DNA of 52,607 bases. It comes from an uncultured Woeseiaceae bacterium. Lineage in GTDB: Bacteria; Pseudomonadota; Gammaproteobacteria; Steroidobacterales; Woeseiaceae. The stretch covers positions 1 through 52,607 of the forward strand of contig CABYDR010000005.1 of assembly GCA_902517795.1 (NCBI GenBank). The letters run 5' to 3'. The notes beneath the pieces were generated by a model, which ran no database searches, was not told the DNA's origin, and saw only the letters and a program-made list of their open reading frames with translations. Below are positions 10,027-20,060 of this stretch, piece by piece. The first letter of the stretch is position 1; every line of letters begins with the position of its first letter. The position numbers were made by a program, and so were the translations under genes.

Positions 10027-11292
10027 TCATACCATAAATTTTTTATTTAACAGCTTTCTTACACTAATATTCTTAAGTTTAATTTTTTTTGGTAATCCCT
10101 TTTCATATGGAGGATAACTCTCACCCCGAATGAGTGGTTCCAGATAATCCCTGCAAGATTTAGTAATAGCGTAACCGTCTTTTGAGATATATCTTTTTGG
10201 CAGCATTTTTTCTTTATTAGCTACTTTTGACAGATCTGTCTTGTCTATTTTCCATCGATAGGGTTTGTTTGAAGTTCTTTTAATAACAGGCATAACTGCA
10301 TTATTACCTTTTATTGCCATCTCTACGGCAGCCTGACCAACTGCATATGCCTGTTTGACATCTAGTTGAGACGCAATGTGTCTTGCAGATCTTTGTAGAT
10401 AATCTGCAATAGCATAGTGATATTTCAAATTGAGATTTTTTGAGATCATCTGAGCCAAAATTGGCGCTACCCCACCTAATTGAGCGTGACCAAAGGCATC
10501 CTTATTTCCAGTGTCTGATAAGAATGACCCATTTTTGTATCTTGTTCCTTCGCTGGCAACAATGACACAGTAATCATACTTTTTTATGGACTCTTTAACT
10601 TTACTTAAGAATCGTTTTTTATCAAACGAAATTTCAGGAAATAAGATTATGTGTGGAGCATCGGCTTTTTCTTTCTTAACAAGACCGGCTGCGGATGCGA
10701 TCCAGCCAGCATGCCGCCCCATCACTTCAAGGATAAATACTTTAGTAGAGGTTTTAGACATAGAAGCAACATCCAATGCAGCCTCCTGAGTTGATATTGC
10801 AATATATTTAGCAACTGAACCAAAACCTGGGCAGTTATCTGTTATTGGAAGATCGTTATCTACTGTTTTTGGAATACCGAGAGATACGATTGGAAAACCC
10901 ATATCCTTGCTCATGATGGATATCTTATTGGCAGTGTCCATAGAATCATTGCCGCCGTTATAAAAAAAATAACCAATATTATGCGCTTTAAATACCTCGA
11001 TCAGTCTTTCGTACTCAACTTTATTTTCTTTAATACCTTTTAATTTATATCTTGCTGAGCCAAACACTCCACCAGGCATATATTGAAGATTGTGAATTGT
11101 ATTTTTTGTTTCTCTATTAGTATCAATCATATCCTCCGTGAGAGCGCCAATTATTCCATTCCTTCCAGCATATACATTCGATATTGCTTGCTTATTTTTC
11201 CTAGAAGTTTCAATCACACCACATGCAGTAGCATTTATAACCGCAGTGACTCCACCGGATTGCGCATAAAAAGCATTCATTGCTTTTTTCAT
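10027..11292 (-). CDS. pfp: Pyrophosphate-dependent 6-phosphofructokinase
   Basis: 421 aa; YNGGNDSMDTANK and IPKTVDNDLPITDNCPGFGS (PPi-type signatures). Confidence 0.9.
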   Translation of the reverse strand: MKKAMNAFYAQSGGVTAVINATACGVIETSRKNKQAISNVYAGRNGIIGALTEDMIDTNRETKNTIHNLQYMPGGVFGSARYKLKGIKENKVEYERLIEVFKAHNIGYFFYNGGNDSMDTANKISIMSKDMGFPIVSLGIPKTVDNDLPITDNCPGFGSVAKYIAISTQEAALDVASMSKTSTKVFILEVMGRHAGWIASAAGLVKKEKADAPHIILFPEISFDKKRFLSKVKESIKKYDYCVIVASEGTRYKNGSFLSDTGNKDAFGHAQLGGVAPILAQMISKNLNLKYHYAIADYLQRSARHIASQLDVKQAYAVGQAAVEMAIKGNNAVMPVIKRTSNKPYRWKIDKTDLSKVANKEKMLPKRYISKDGYAITKSCRDYLEPLIRGESYPPYEKGLPKKIKLKNISVRKLLNKKFMV

Positions 11293-11443
11293 AGTTCACT
11301 CACCTTGTTTATTTTATCGCAATGAAGAATAACTCAAAGTAAAATTATCGTCATTGGTTTGTTTTTTTATTATATATTATTGCTTGAATATGTAATTGGT
11401 TCTAGTTCATTAAAATAATTAATAAAATGAGAAGGATAAGGAA

Positions 11444-12094
11444 ATGAGAATAGTCATGCTCGGCGCTCCAGGATCTGGGAAGGGAACTCAAGCTAAAAAA
11501 TTGATGCATGACAAAGGGATTTCTCATATATCAACAGGTGATATGCTTCGTTCAGCTGTTGAAGAGGGAACTCAACTTGGATTAGAGGCCAGAGATGTAA
11601 TGGAATCAGGAAAACTTGTTTCGGATAATTTAATGATTGGCTTAATTAAAGAATGCTTATCATCAAAAGAATTAGAAAATGGTTTTATATTGGATGGATT
11701 TCCAAGAACGACCAAACAAGCAATTGATTTAAAAGATTTGTTGGAAGGCATGAATATGCCATTAGACTCAGCGTTATTGATGGATGTGGACTTCGAGATA
11801 CTGATGAAACGTCTCGTTGGAAGAAGAACATGTTCAGTTACAGGAAAACTCCTAAATATATATCTTTCTAGTCCAGAGGAGTTAGCGGAGTGTGAAAATC
11901 TCGGCGGAGAACTAATTAAAAGAGAAGATGACAATGAAGGCACAATAAGAAACAGATTAGATGTCTACAAAGAAAAGACAGAGCCATTAATCAGTTATTA
12001 CGAAAATGAAAATCTTTTAAAGAGAGTCAATGCTGAAGGCTCAATGGAGGAGGTCTACAAGGGATTATTAGCTGCAATTCAGACAAATGCCTAG
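11444..12094 (+). CDS. adk: Adenylate kinase
   Basis: 216 aa; MLGAPGSGKGTQAKKL, ISTGDMLR, FILDGFPRT; long LID form. Confidence 0.96.
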   Translation: MRIVMLGAPGSGKGTQAKKLMHDKGISHISTGDMLRSAVEEGTQLGLEARDVMESGKLVSDNLMIGLIKECLSSKELENGFILDGFPRTTKQAIDLKDLLEGMNMPLDSALLMDVDFEILMKRLVGRRTCSVTGKLLNIYLSSPEELAECENLGGELIKREDDNEGTIRNRLDVYKEKTEPLISYYENENLLKRVNAEGSMEEVYKGLLAAIQTNA

Positions 12095-13170
12095 TTAATC
12101 AGTTCGAGTAATCTTCTACCAAAAATTTCGTATCTCCACCCATGCATAAATCTGACATTTTCTTCCCCAAGAATAAAATTGTTGATTTCTTTTTTTGTGG
12201 CGATTAACTCTGGCTCTATACCCAGATTTTTGGAGATAATTTTTACTTTGTTTTGAGCTTCTGAGACATCTCTCTTTTGCTTTTCATTCGCTCTCATTAT
12301 CCCAGAATCTATTTTTTGTGTGTCACTTATATTCTCCATTATTTTCAGAATCTGAGTTCCATGCTCCTCAATCACATTTTTTGGTATACTTTTTATGTCA
12401 TTCAGTTCACTTTTTTTCCTAATTCTTTTTTTTATAATTTCGATTATTGTTTTATCCTTGATAATCCATTTTCTAGGGAGGTTTTTCTTCATTGCCTCAA
12501 GTTCGCGCCATTCTGAGAATAATTTGAAGGTTCTTTTTTCTTGGCCATGCATTGAATTAGGAGTTTTTAATTTCTTGGACATAGTTTCCTTATTCAATGC
12601 GTACAAGCTTTTTGAATTTAATTTCTCAAAATCTTCCTCTGCCCATTTCAATCTGTCCTGTTCTTGGAGTTTCTTGTAAAGTTTTGAATGTATCTCGAGT
12701 AAAAATTGAACATCCTCTGCAGCATATTCAATCATTTCATTGGTCAATGGCCTCTTTTCCCAATTGGCTCTTGTATAAGCCTTTTTGAGTTTTTTTCCAC
12801 AAAGTTTTTCGACAAGTAATTTGTAGCTAATTTGATGAGGATATCCTAGGATACTGGCAGCTATCTGCGTATCAAAAATTTTTTTTGGCAGTATATTCGC
12901 AGTATGAAAAAGTATCTCTAGATCTTGTCTCGCAGAATGAAATACACAATATGAACTTGATAAAGACTTCCAAAATTTTTCTAAATTCACTTTAGATAAT
13001 GTATCGATACAAAATATTGAATCTATTGTTGCAATTTGAACTAAACAGAGTTTTGCAAAATATGTTTTCTCTCTCATGAATTCTGTATCAATCGCCACAG
13101 GGTTTTGATTAAAGAGTGCATCACTTACAATGTCTATTGTTCCAGTGTCAATTAATTCAGATGAGATCAT
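12091..13170 (-). CDS. rnd: Ribonuclease D
   Basis: 359 aa; DEDD exonuclease (AIDTEFMREKTYFAKLCLVQI, FHSARQDLEIL, YAAEDVQFLLEI) with HRDC-like C-terminus. Confidence 0.9.
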   Translation of the reverse strand: MISSELIDTGTIDIVSDALFNQNPVAIDTEFMREKTYFAKLCLVQIATIDSIFCIDTLSKVNLEKFWKSLSSSYCVFHSARQDLEILFHTANILPKKIFDTQIAASILGYPHQISYKLLVEKLCGKKLKKAYTRANWEKRPLTNEMIEYAAEDVQFLLEIHSKLYKKLQEQDRLKWAEEDFEKLNSKSLYALNKETMSKKLKTPNSMHGQEKRTFKLFSEWRELEAMKKNLPRKWIIKDKTIIEIIKKRIRKKSELNDIKSIPKNVIEEHGTQILKIMENISDTQKIDSGIMRANEKQKRDVSEAQNKVKIISKNLGIEPELIATKKEINNFILGEENVRFMHGWRYEIFGRRLLELIN

Positions 13171-13250
13171 TTTTTGAGTTACCTTTATATGGCAGAATTA
13201 TATTGGTTTATGGTTAAATTGATCTCAAGCACTTAAATATAAAGACAGTT

Positions 13251-13754
13251 ATGGTCAGATTGATACAAAATTTTTTGGACATAATTTTACTGAAAAAAGG
13301 TCCAGACATCATTCCATCATCGTGGCTAATATTCTTTTTTTCAACTTTTCTTCTGGCATTATCATCTTTTGGTGTAATTGTTCTGATAGATAATAACATT
13401 GATCAAAATCCTGGAGTTAATCTTATTGCTTATGCGGGAGGTCTGATTTTTTATCTTTTTGTAATATATATTTATGGTTACTCAAATCGTGCGCTTCAAA
13501 CTTTGACTGCTATTATTGCTTGCGGATCTCTTATAACAATTGGATTTGTCTTTGAGTACGTATTCATGGCGCCATTTATTGGTATCAACTTCGCATCATT
13601 CATTGCAGGTTTGATTATGTTGTGGTCTATTCCGGTTGAGGGACATATAATTGCTTATGCAATCAATAGAAAGAGATTTTTTGGAATCATAATCTCAATT
13701 AGTGCTCTTTTTGTTCAACTTCTCATTCAGTTGCAAATCTCTAATCAAGGCTGA
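13251..13754 (+). CDS. Hypothetical multi-pass membrane protein
   Basis: 167 aa, several hydrophobic segments; 2 bp upstream of mpl on the same strand; family not recognised. Confidence 0.6.
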   Translation: MVRLIQNFLDIILLKKGPDIIPSSWLIFFFSTFLLALSSFGVIVLIDNNIDQNPGVNLIAYAGGLIFYLFVIYIYGYSNRALQTLTAIIACGSLITIGFVFEYVFMAPFIGINFASFIAGLIMLWSIPVEGHIIAYAINRKRFFGIIISISALFVQLLIQLQISNQG

Positions 13755-13756
13755 TT

Positions 13757-15112
13757 ATGCATATTCATATCTTGGGAATATGTGGAACATTCATGACTGG
13801 AATAGCCACCTTAGCTCAATCATTGGGTCATGAAGTAACAGGAAGTGATACAAATTTCTATCCACCAATGTGCAATCATCTTGAAAATATGAGCATCGAA
13901 GTAACCAAACATTATCGATCATCTCAATTAAAAAATAAGCCTGACCAGGTTATTGTCGGTAATGTTATGACTCGTGGTCATGAGGTTATTGAGAGTTTGC
14001 TTGATAGTAATATACCATTTACATCCGGGCCCCAATGGTTATATGAAAATATACTGAGGGAAAAATATGTCATAGCCGTTACTGGAACTCATGGAAAAAC
14101 AACAACAACATCTATGTTGTCTTGGATTCTTGAGGATAATAATTATCAACCAAGTTTTCTTATTGGAGGTGCTCCAAGAAATTTTGACTCCTCAGCCAGG
14201 CTAACAAACTCTGAATTCTTTGTAATTGAAGGTGATGAATATGACAGCGCATTTTTCGATAAAAGGCCGAAATTTATTCATTACCATCCAAAGATTAGCA
14301 TAATAAATAATATAGAATTTGATCATGCGGATATTTACAAAAACCTCAAAGAAATTATTTTCCAGTTTCATCAATTAATAAGACTTGTACCAAGCAATGG
14401 AAAAATAATTTATAACGGTGATGACAAAAATACAGTTGATTTAATTGATTTTGGACACTGGTGTAATACAGAATCTTATGGATCAAACTCAGATTGTGAA
14501 TGGAAAGCAGATATTGGAAGTAGAGATAATATTGAGATTTACCATAAAGATTTTGATCACTATAGTTCAGATTGGTTATTGAAAGGCTCATATAATAAGG
14601 AGAATGCGCTCAGCGCCATCATGGCAGCAAATACAATAGGCATATCTCCAGATAAATCATTAGATTCACTTAAACGGTTTTCTGGCGTTAAGAGAAGATT
14701 CGAGTTACTTGGAAACTTTAATGGCCTGGTTATATTTGATGATTTTGCGCACCATCCTACCTCAATAAAGAAAACACTTGATGATATTGCTGAGCTCTAC
14801 CCAGATAAGAATGTCTCTGTATCAGTAGAGATGTGTTCTAATACGATGAGACAAGGCATTCATAATGATCATTTATTGGGATATTTGAAGTCTCTAGACC
14901 ATGTGACTTTTCTTTCATCTAATTCGATTGCTGCTCAATTAAGGAGTCATGCTGATTTCAATGATGAGATAATGCATGTTTTTGACTCACCTGATGATTT
15001 AACATCACATTTATTCTCTATGTTTAACTCGGATGTTGTGCATGTATTTTTGAGTAATGGTGATTTTATGGGAGCTAAAGAAACTGTGATGTCCAGATTG
15101 AGAAAAGAATAA
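13757..15112 (+). CDS. mpl: UDP-N-acetylmuramate:L-alanyl-gamma-D-glutamyl-meso-diaminopimelate ligase
   Basis: 451 aa; MHIHILGICGTFMTGIATLAQSLGHEVTGSD, VTGTHGKTTTTSML, DDFAHHPTSI. Confidence 0.95.
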   Translation: MHIHILGICGTFMTGIATLAQSLGHEVTGSDTNFYPPMCNHLENMSIEVTKHYRSSQLKNKPDQVIVGNVMTRGHEVIESLLDSNIPFTSGPQWLYENILREKYVIAVTGTHGKTTTTSMLSWILEDNNYQPSFLIGGAPRNFDSSARLTNSEFFVIEGDEYDSAFFDKRPKFIHYHPKISIINNIEFDHADIYKNLKEIIFQFHQLIRLVPSNGKIIYNGDDKNTVDLIDFGHWCNTESYGSNSDCEWKADIGSRDNIEIYHKDFDHYSSDWLLKGSYNKENALSAIMAANTIGISPDKSLDSLKRFSGVKRRFELLGNFNGLVIFDDFAHHPTSIKKTLDDIAELYPDKNVSVSVEMCSNTMRQGIHNDHLLGYLKSLDHVTFLSSNSIAAQLRSHADFNDEIMHVFDSPDDLTSHLFSMFNSDVVHVFLSNGDFMGAKETVMSRLRKE

Positions 15113-15117
15113 ATTTT

Positions 15118-16401
15118 TTAAATACTTTTTTTTGCTATCTTTTTAAAGACTTTTTCGACCGCGGAAAGAGTAGAATCAATTTCTACCTCTGTATGCTTTG
15201 AAGACATGAAACCAGCTTCAAATGGTGACGGTGCGAAGTAGATATTCTCTTCAAGCATCAAGTGAAAAAATTCTTTGAATAGAGAGATTTCTGAATTAGC
15301 AATATCGTTGTAGTTTTTTATTGGACCATTTTTTGTGAAGGAAAACCCAAACATACCTCCCTCATAAACTACCTCAAAGGGTATATTGTTTTTACTTGCA
15401 ATTTTTTTCATTTCCAACATGAGTTTTTCTGACTGAAGATGCAATTTCTCGAAGAAACTGGGTTTTTCAATATGCTTTAAAGTTGTATACCCTGCATTCA
15501 TAGCAATTGGATTTCCAGATAATGTTCCTGCTTGATAAACCGGTCCTTCTGGTGAAAGATGAGACATTATTTTGTCTTTTCCGCCAAATGCGGCTGCAGG
15601 CAATCCTCCTCCAATAATTTTCCCAAGTGCCGTGATATCAGGCTCAATGTTATAGATTGATTGTGCTCCTCCTTTTGCAACCCTAAATCCTGTCATCACC
15701 TCATCAAAAATTAATAGTGACCCGTGTCGTTTGCTAATATCTTGCAAATCCTCAAGAAAGCCTGGAATTGGTTTAATCATATTCATATTTCCAGCAATTG
15801 GCTCAACAATAGTACATGCGATTTGATCTCCATAGGATTCATAGATTTTTTTTAGAGCATCACAATCATTAAAAGGAATAATTAATGTGTTTTTTGCTAA
15901 AGATTTTGGTATCCCGGGAGAACTTGGTGCTCCGTGGGTTAGGGCTCCTGAGCCAGCCTTAATAAGAAGGGAGTCAACATGCCCATGATAGCAGCCTTCA
16001 AATTTAACAATGAGATCTCTTCCCGTATAGCCTCGAGCTAACCTAATTGCACTCATAGTTGCTTCAGTGCCCGTGCTCACCATTCTTAATTTCTCGATAG
16101 AAGGGATAAAATCTTTTACTTTCTTTGCTAGTTTTGTCTCTATTGTTGTTGGAGCCCCAAAGCTTAATCCATTTTCAATCGCTTTTTTTATAGAGCTAAG
16201 AACTGGAGGAAAAGAATGTCCAAGAATCATTGGGCCCCATGATCCAACATAATCAATCAGTTCACGACCATTCTCAGTTCTTATATAAGCACCTTTGGCA
16301 GACTTAAAGAAAAGGGGCTCACCTCCTACTCCAGAAAACGATCTGGCAGGAGAATTTACACCGCCAGCTATTACTTTTTTTGCTTCAGAAAATAGATTCA
16401 T
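15118..16401 (-). CDS. hemL: Glutamate-1-semialdehyde 2,1-aminomutase
   Basis: 427 aa; AKKVIAGGVNSPARSFSGVGGEPLFF, ALGKIIGGGLPAAAFGG. Confidence 0.96.
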   Translation of the reverse strand: MNLFSEAKKVIAGGVNSPARSFSGVGGEPLFFKSAKGAYIRTENGRELIDYVGSWGPMILGHSFPPVLSSIKKAIENGLSFGAPTTIETKLAKKVKDFIPSIEKLRMVSTGTEATMSAIRLARGYTGRDLIVKFEGCYHGHVDSLLIKAGSGALTHGAPSSPGIPKSLAKNTLIIPFNDCDALKKIYESYGDQIACTIVEPIAGNMNMIKPIPGFLEDLQDISKRHGSLLIFDEVMTGFRVAKGGAQSIYNIEPDITALGKIIGGGLPAAAFGGKDKIMSHLSPEGPVYQAGTLSGNPIAMNAGYTTLKHIEKPSFFEKLHLQSEKLMLEMKKIASKNNIPFEVVYEGGMFGFSFTKNGPIKNYNDIANSEISLFKEFFHLMLEENIYFAPSPFEAGFMSSKHTEVEIDSTLSAVEKVFKKIAKKSI

Positions 16402-16433
16402 TGACTTATCTTTTTTAATAGAATTTATAACAG

Positions 16434-17192
16434 TTATTTATCATCTAGCCATACAACTTCTGTTTTAATAGTGCCGTCTTCAAATAATTCAATCCTTCTG
16501 TATGCAGGAGGACGCGTATCCATTTTGAAGTTTTTTTCTTTTGGCATGAATTGTCTGCAAGTCGATGGAGTTCCATATATTCTAATATTGTTCTGATTTA
16601 TATAATAATTCTGATGAATGTGCCCAAAAAAAATTCCTTTTATGTGATCATATTCTTTGATTATTCTAAAAAAATCATTTTTATTTTTTAACCCAATTTT
16701 ATCGATCCAATCGCTATCGATTTTGACTGGTTGATGATGTAAGCAAATTATTACATTTTTTGATGTATTTTCCTGAAGGAGATACTGCATTTTTTCCAGT
16801 TCACCAGTGCTTAAAATGCCCTCAGGTGATGATTTAACAGTGCTGTCTAGACCAATTAGGATCCAATTTTTAATGATTAGCAATCTATCACTAAATTCAG
16901 TTGGCAAATGTTTTATTAAATTCTTTCTATCATCATGATTACCAGGAATACACAAAGCCGGTAATCTTAGCTCCTTAATCTTTTTATATACTCTATCGTA
17001 TGTTATTTTTGCCCCATCATTAGATATGTCCCCAGTAGCAATTAACGCATCTGGTTTCCATTCAGAAGTACCAATATGCTCAATGACTTGATTGAAAGTT
17101 TGATTAGGATTCTTTTCTCTAAAAAGGCTATTTTTACAGCTTAATAGGTGCATATCTGTGATATGCACTATATTTACTGTTTTTTTGCTCAC
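16434..17192 (-). CDS. CpdA-like metallophosphoesterase
   Basis: 252 aa; ITDMHL, ATGDISNDG, PGNHDDR, CLHHQPV, FGHIHQNY. Confidence 0.85.
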   Translation of the reverse strand: MSKKTVNIVHITDMHLLSCKNSLFREKNPNQTFNQVIEHIGTSEWKPDALIATGDISNDGAKITYDRVYKKIKELRLPALCIPGNHDDRKNLIKHLPTEFSDRLLIIKNWILIGLDSTVKSSPEGILSTGELEKMQYLLQENTSKNVIICLHHQPVKIDSDWIDKIGLKNKNDFFRIIKEYDHIKGIFFGHIHQNYYINQNNIRIYGTPSTCRQFMPKEKNFKMDTRPPAYRRIELFEDGTIKTEVVWLDDK

Positions 17193-17242
17193 TTGCAGTT
17201 CCTACCTGCCGGGCTTAAATTCCATTCAGGCAAGTCAAGTTA

Positions 17243-18631
17243 TTAGTAGCGATAATATTCTGGTTTAAATGGACCTTCTTCTTCGACTCCAATGTAGTCA
17301 GCCTGCTCTTTTGTAAGTTTTGTCATAACACCACCAAAACCCTCAACCATATATTTTGCTACTTCCTCGTCTAGATGCTTCGGTAATATTTCTACCTTGA
17401 GCAACTCTTTTTGAGTTTCAGCATCTTTGGATGCAAACTCACGTTTGTAGAGTTCGATTTGAGCAAGAACTTGGTTCGCGAAAGATCCATCCATTATTCT
17501 GCTGGGATGTCCTGTCGCATTACCTAGGTTAACAAGACGACCTTCAGCTAACAAAAGAAGATGATCATTTTTGTCTTCGCTGCGATAGATTTTGTGAACC
17601 TGTTCTTTAATTTCTTCCCATTGCCAATTTTCTCTCATGTAATTCGTATCAATTTCATTGTCGAAGTGACCTATATTGCAAACAACAGAACCGCTTTTGA
17701 GGGCATCTAATACTTTTGAGTTACATACATTATAGTTGCCAGTGCTGGTTACTAGCATATCTGTATTGGCCAATAATTCCTTATTTGCCCCACTCGATAC
17801 TTCACCATTCTCATATATTGAGACAACCTCGAAACCATCAAGACAGGCTTGCATCGCACAAATTGGATCAATTTCAGTTATTTTTACTATCATACCCTCT
17901 TGACGAAGAGATTGTGCTGATCCTTTTCCTACGTCACCATAACCTACTACCACAGCTCTTTTACCGGATAGAAGGTGGTCAGTGGCTCGCTTTACGGCAT
18001 CATTTAAGCTGTGACGGCAACCATACTTATTATCGCATTTTGATTTTGTTACCGAATCATTTACATTTATAGCGGGTATTTTAAGTTCGCCAGCTTCGAG
18101 CATCTCATAGAGTCTATGCACGCCAGTTGTAGTCTCTTCAGTCACACCGTGGACTGATTTTAATACTTCTGGATACTTCTTATGTAATAATGCGGTTAAA
18201 TCTCCACCGTCATCAAGTATCATGTTTGCATCCCACGGAGAGCCATTCTTGTTAACCTGTTGTTCCAGACACCATTCATATTCTTCTTCTGTTTCACCTT
18301 TCCAGGCAAAGACAGGCGTGCCGTTAGCAGCAATTGCTGCAGCAGCATGATCTTGGGTAGAGAATATATTACAAGACGTCCATCTCACCTCAGCGCCCAA
18401 TGACTCCAGAGTTTCAATTAAGACTGCAGTCTGAATCGTCATATGAATACAACCTAATATTTTGGCTCCAGCAAGTGGTTGCTCTAAGCGATATTTTTCA
18501 CGAAGAGCAATCAGTGCCGGCATCTCTGATTCAGCGATTGTAATCTCTTTTCTACCCCAATCAGCAAGACTGATATCAGCAACTTTAAAGTCATTTTCTT
18601 TTTTCGATATGTCGATGGCATGGTTCGCCAT
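17243..18631 (-). CDS. ahcY: Adenosylhomocysteinase
   Basis: 462 aa; [33 protein letters not shown]-terminal KPEYYRY. Confidence 0.97.
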   Translation of the reverse strand: MANHAIDISKKENDFKVADISLADWGRKEITIAESEMPALIALREKYRLEQPLAGAKILGCIHMTIQTAVLIETLESLGAEVRWTSCNIFSTQDHAAAAIAANGTPVFAWKGETEEEYEWCLEQQVNKNGSPWDANMILDDGGDLTALLHKKYPEVLKSVHGVTEETTTGVHRLYEMLEAGELKIPAINVNDSVTKSKCDNKYGCRHSLNDAVKRATDHLLSGKRAVVVGYGDVGKGSAQSLRQEGMIVKITEIDPICAMQACLDGFEVVSIYENGEVSSGANKELLANTDMLVTSTGNYNVCNSKVLDALKSGSVVCNIGHFDNEIDTNYMRENWQWEEIKEQVHKIYRSEDKNDHLLLLAEGRLVNLGNATGHPSRIMDGSFANQVLAQIELYKREFASKDAETQKELLKVEILPKHLDEEVAKYMVEGFGGVMTKLTKEQADYIGVEEEGPFKPEYYRY

Positions 18632-18708
18632 ATTATTCTCCTGTTTAAATATTTAAGCGCAAAGTACTATTTAGTGATTATTTAATCATTTTAAAGAGTA
18701 TGTATAAA

Positions 18709-19869
18709 TTATTTTTTTAACTTTTCAGCTCTATCAGTTTTTTCCCAACTGAGTTCAATGTCAGTTCTTCCAAAATGACCGTAGGCAGCTGTTTGTTGAT
18801 AAATTGGACGTTTCAAATCCAGCATTTCGATAATACTTTTGGGTCTCAAGTCAAACTCTTCTTCAACTAATTTGACAATAACTTCTTTTGCAACTTTTTC
18901 GCTGTTGAATGTTTCCAAGAAGATTGAAGTTGGTTTTGCAACACCAATCGCATAGGATACTTGAATTTCACAAAAATCAGCTAAACCTGCTGCAACTATA
19001 TTCTTTGCAACATATCTGGATGCATAAGCTGCAGACCTATCAACTTTGGACGGGTCTTTTCCAGAAAAGGCGCCACCTCCATGTCTCGCCATTCCTCCAT
19101 AAGTATCTACAATAATTTTCCTTCCGGTGAGTCCGCAATCTCCTACAGGACCTCCTATAACGAATTTCCCTGTAGGATTTATGAAAATATCCGTTTTATT
19201 TGTCAGCCATTCTGAAGGAACAATTGGACGAATGATTTTTTCCATAACTTGCGATTCTATTTCGCTATGAGTTACATCGTCATCATGTTGGGTAGACAAA
19301 ACAACCGCAGACAGTCCTTCAATTTTTCTTCCGTCATCAGAATAAATAACACTGACCTGACTCTTTGCATCTGGTCTTAACCAGGATATTTCACCACTTT
19401 TCATTACGTCCGCCTGTTGCTTAACAAGTCGATGAGATAAGTCTATGGGTAAAGGCATGAGTGATTCTGTTTCTGTGCACGCGTAACCAAACATGAGACC
19501 TTGGTCACCAGCTCCTTGTTCTAGATCTACACCTTCACCTTCCGTTACACCTTGGGATATATCAGGTGATTGTTCAGAAATTAGATTTGTAAACTCACAA
19601 TTGTCTCCATTGAATCCATATTCATCTGAATCATATCCGATATCTTTAATTGTTTTTCTGACAACAGGCTCTAGATCAGGGCTTCCCTTAGAAGTGATCT
19701 CACCGGCAATAAAAACCATGTTGTTCTTTATCATGGTCTCGCATGCAACTCTGCTGTCAGGGTCTTCAGCAAGATAAGCGTCCAAGACAGCGTCAGATAT
19801 TTGATCGCAGACTTTATCAGGATGACCTGCAGAAACAGATTCTGATGTAAAAAGATAAGTATTACTCAT
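18709..19869 (-). CDS. metK: S-adenosylmethionine synthetase
   Basis: 386 aa; [56 protein letters not shown]. Confidence 0.97.
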   Translation of the reverse strand: MSNTYLFTSESVSAGHPDKVCDQISDAVLDAYLAEDPDSRVACETMIKNNMVFIAGEITSKGSPDLEPVVRKTIKDIGYDSDEYGFNGDNCEFTNLISEQSPDISQGVTEGEGVDLEQGAGDQGLMFGYACTETESLMPLPIDLSHRLVKQQADVMKSGEISWLRPDAKSQVSVIYSDDGRKIEGLSAVVLSTQHDDDVTHSEIESQVMEKIIRPIVPSEWLTNKTDIFINPTGKFVIGGPVGDCGLTGRKIIVDTYGGMARHGGGAFSGKDPSKVDRSAAYASRYVAKNIVAAGLADFCEIQVSYAIGVAKPTSIFLETFNSEKVAKEVIVKLVEEEFDLRPKSIIEMLDLKRPIYQQTAAYGHFGRTDIELSWEKTDRAEKLKK

Positions 19870-20060
19870 AGCTACCTCAATTAATTTTCATTGTTTGAAT
19901 TTTCTATCGTGAATTATTCTATAAAACAATCTATACTCTCATTTCGCAAATAATGATTTTCTGATAAAAATTATTCTTGCGACGTTCACCCTAAATAAGG
20001 AAAATGAATACATAAATTATTCACAATCCCTAATATTAAATTACGAGTCGAGCAATTTCC

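Noticed and set aside
18632-18708. Possible SAH/SAM riboswitch upstream of ahcY or metK
   Set aside because: Leaders are AT-rich and lack the conserved cores of SAH, SAM-I or SAM-II motifs that I can recognise.
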